DNA from: Riptortus pedestris
Lineage: Eukaryota; Arthropoda; Insecta; Hemiptera; Alydidae
Length of the DNA: 64,000 nt
Assembly (NCBI GenBank): GCA_019009955.1
Contig: CM032229.1
Coordinates: forward strand, 195,663,001-195,727,000
Reading direction: 5' to 3'
Program-made: the position numbers and the translations under genes
The notes under the pieces: generated by a model
The model's input: the letters and a program-made list of their open reading frames with translations, nothing else
The model's database searches: none
Told to the model about the DNA's origin: nothing
Shown: one piece after another, positions 63,744 to 64,000 of the stretch
Position numbering within the stretch: position 1 is the first letter of the stretch
Layout: every line of letters starts with the position of its first letter

Positions 63744-64000
63744 TTACACGAGAAGATCTCTTGGCCACTTACGCTTCTGACGTCGTCTTGGATTTTCTGG
63801 AATATGGCTAAATGAAAGTAATTTGACTAAAGGATTAGGATGTGCGGGAAGGAGAGAGTGGAATTGCTGATATCGGGATTTGGCGAGGCTATGGACAAAA
63901 GGAATGTTGAGGTCGTTATGGAGAGTTAAATTGGATACATAGAATGGAGCATCAGTAATATTGCGGAGTATTCTGGATTGGATTTTGTAGGAATTTGAAG
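63744..64000 (-). pseudogene. Jockey-type LINE reverse transcriptase, C-terminal end (partial)
   Basis: The minus-strand frame enters from the right edge and stops at TAA (63746-63744). It has no Met but reads SRILRNITDAPFYVSN then LTLHNDLNIPFVHSLAKSRY, LLPAHPNPLVKLLSF and RRRQKRKWPRDLLV. I-L-R-x-I-x-x-A-P-x-Y-V-x-N...D-L-x-I and the closing (R/K)RxWPxDL are the conserved tail of Jockey-clade ORF2. The frame is open through all 84 codons, so the copy may be fairly intact beyond the window; the type pseudogene is used only because it is partial. Confidence 0.85.

Overview
This window is animal nuclear DNA, most likely arthropod and probably insect. The evidence is spliced genes with GT/AG introns, AT-rich non-coding DNA, and a mixture of RTE, R2-like, Jockey, Gypsy, Tc1, Harbinger and Polinton remnants. 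The order is an inference; a hemipteran would fit. Only two conserved cellular genes are visible, and they are arranged head to head. NOP58 (box C/D snoRNP core protein) is on the minus strand, with its first five coding exons at 7070-13089 and the rest beyond the left edge. UBE2G2 (ER-associated-degradation ubiquitin-conjugating enzyme) is complete on the plus strand, with five coding exons at 13493-42440. Their start codons are 403 bp apart and probably share a bidirectional promoter. Nearly everything else is repeat.

Left part (1-7069, inside NOP58 intron 5): a 248-bp satellite array. A Harbinger-derived element carrying 77-bp tandem repeats is embedded in it and duplicated as a higher-order unit. 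NOP58 introns 3 and 4 (7-12.7 kb) hold microsatellites, a block of diverged ~300-bp tandem repeats, and fragments of a recurrent ~0.8-kb non-autonomous element here called family M.

UBE2G2 introns: intron 2 (8.6 kb) contains an RTE-like LINE remnant flanked by ~187-bp direct repeats, a LINE with a restriction-like endonuclease, and a 78-bp minisatellite ending in a large palindrome (foldback-like). Intron 3 (19.5 kb) is almost entirely a 49-bp satellite of about 17.4 kb. Its first 1.2 kb is clean and the rest is full of small indels, which suggests unpolished long-read assembly.

Right part (42.4-64 kb): a TE graveyard holding an LTR-like stretch, a 33-bp minisatellite, a Tc1-like transposase and a Gypsy protease fragment. 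A decayed Polinton (integrase and protein-primed DNA polymerase B) follows, flanked by inverted Gypsy LTRs and interrupted by a family M element. Next is a deleted Gypsy gag/pol copy whose stop codon lies in the first unit of a 7.2-kb, 34-bp satellite. The window closes with a 135-bp satellite, an R2-like LINE remnant, and the 3' end of a Jockey-type reverse transcriptase running off the right edge.

The mobile-element proteins are all broken. Most long open frames inside the satellites are consequences of repeat periodicity rather than genes. All calls come from reading the sequence; no database search was run.
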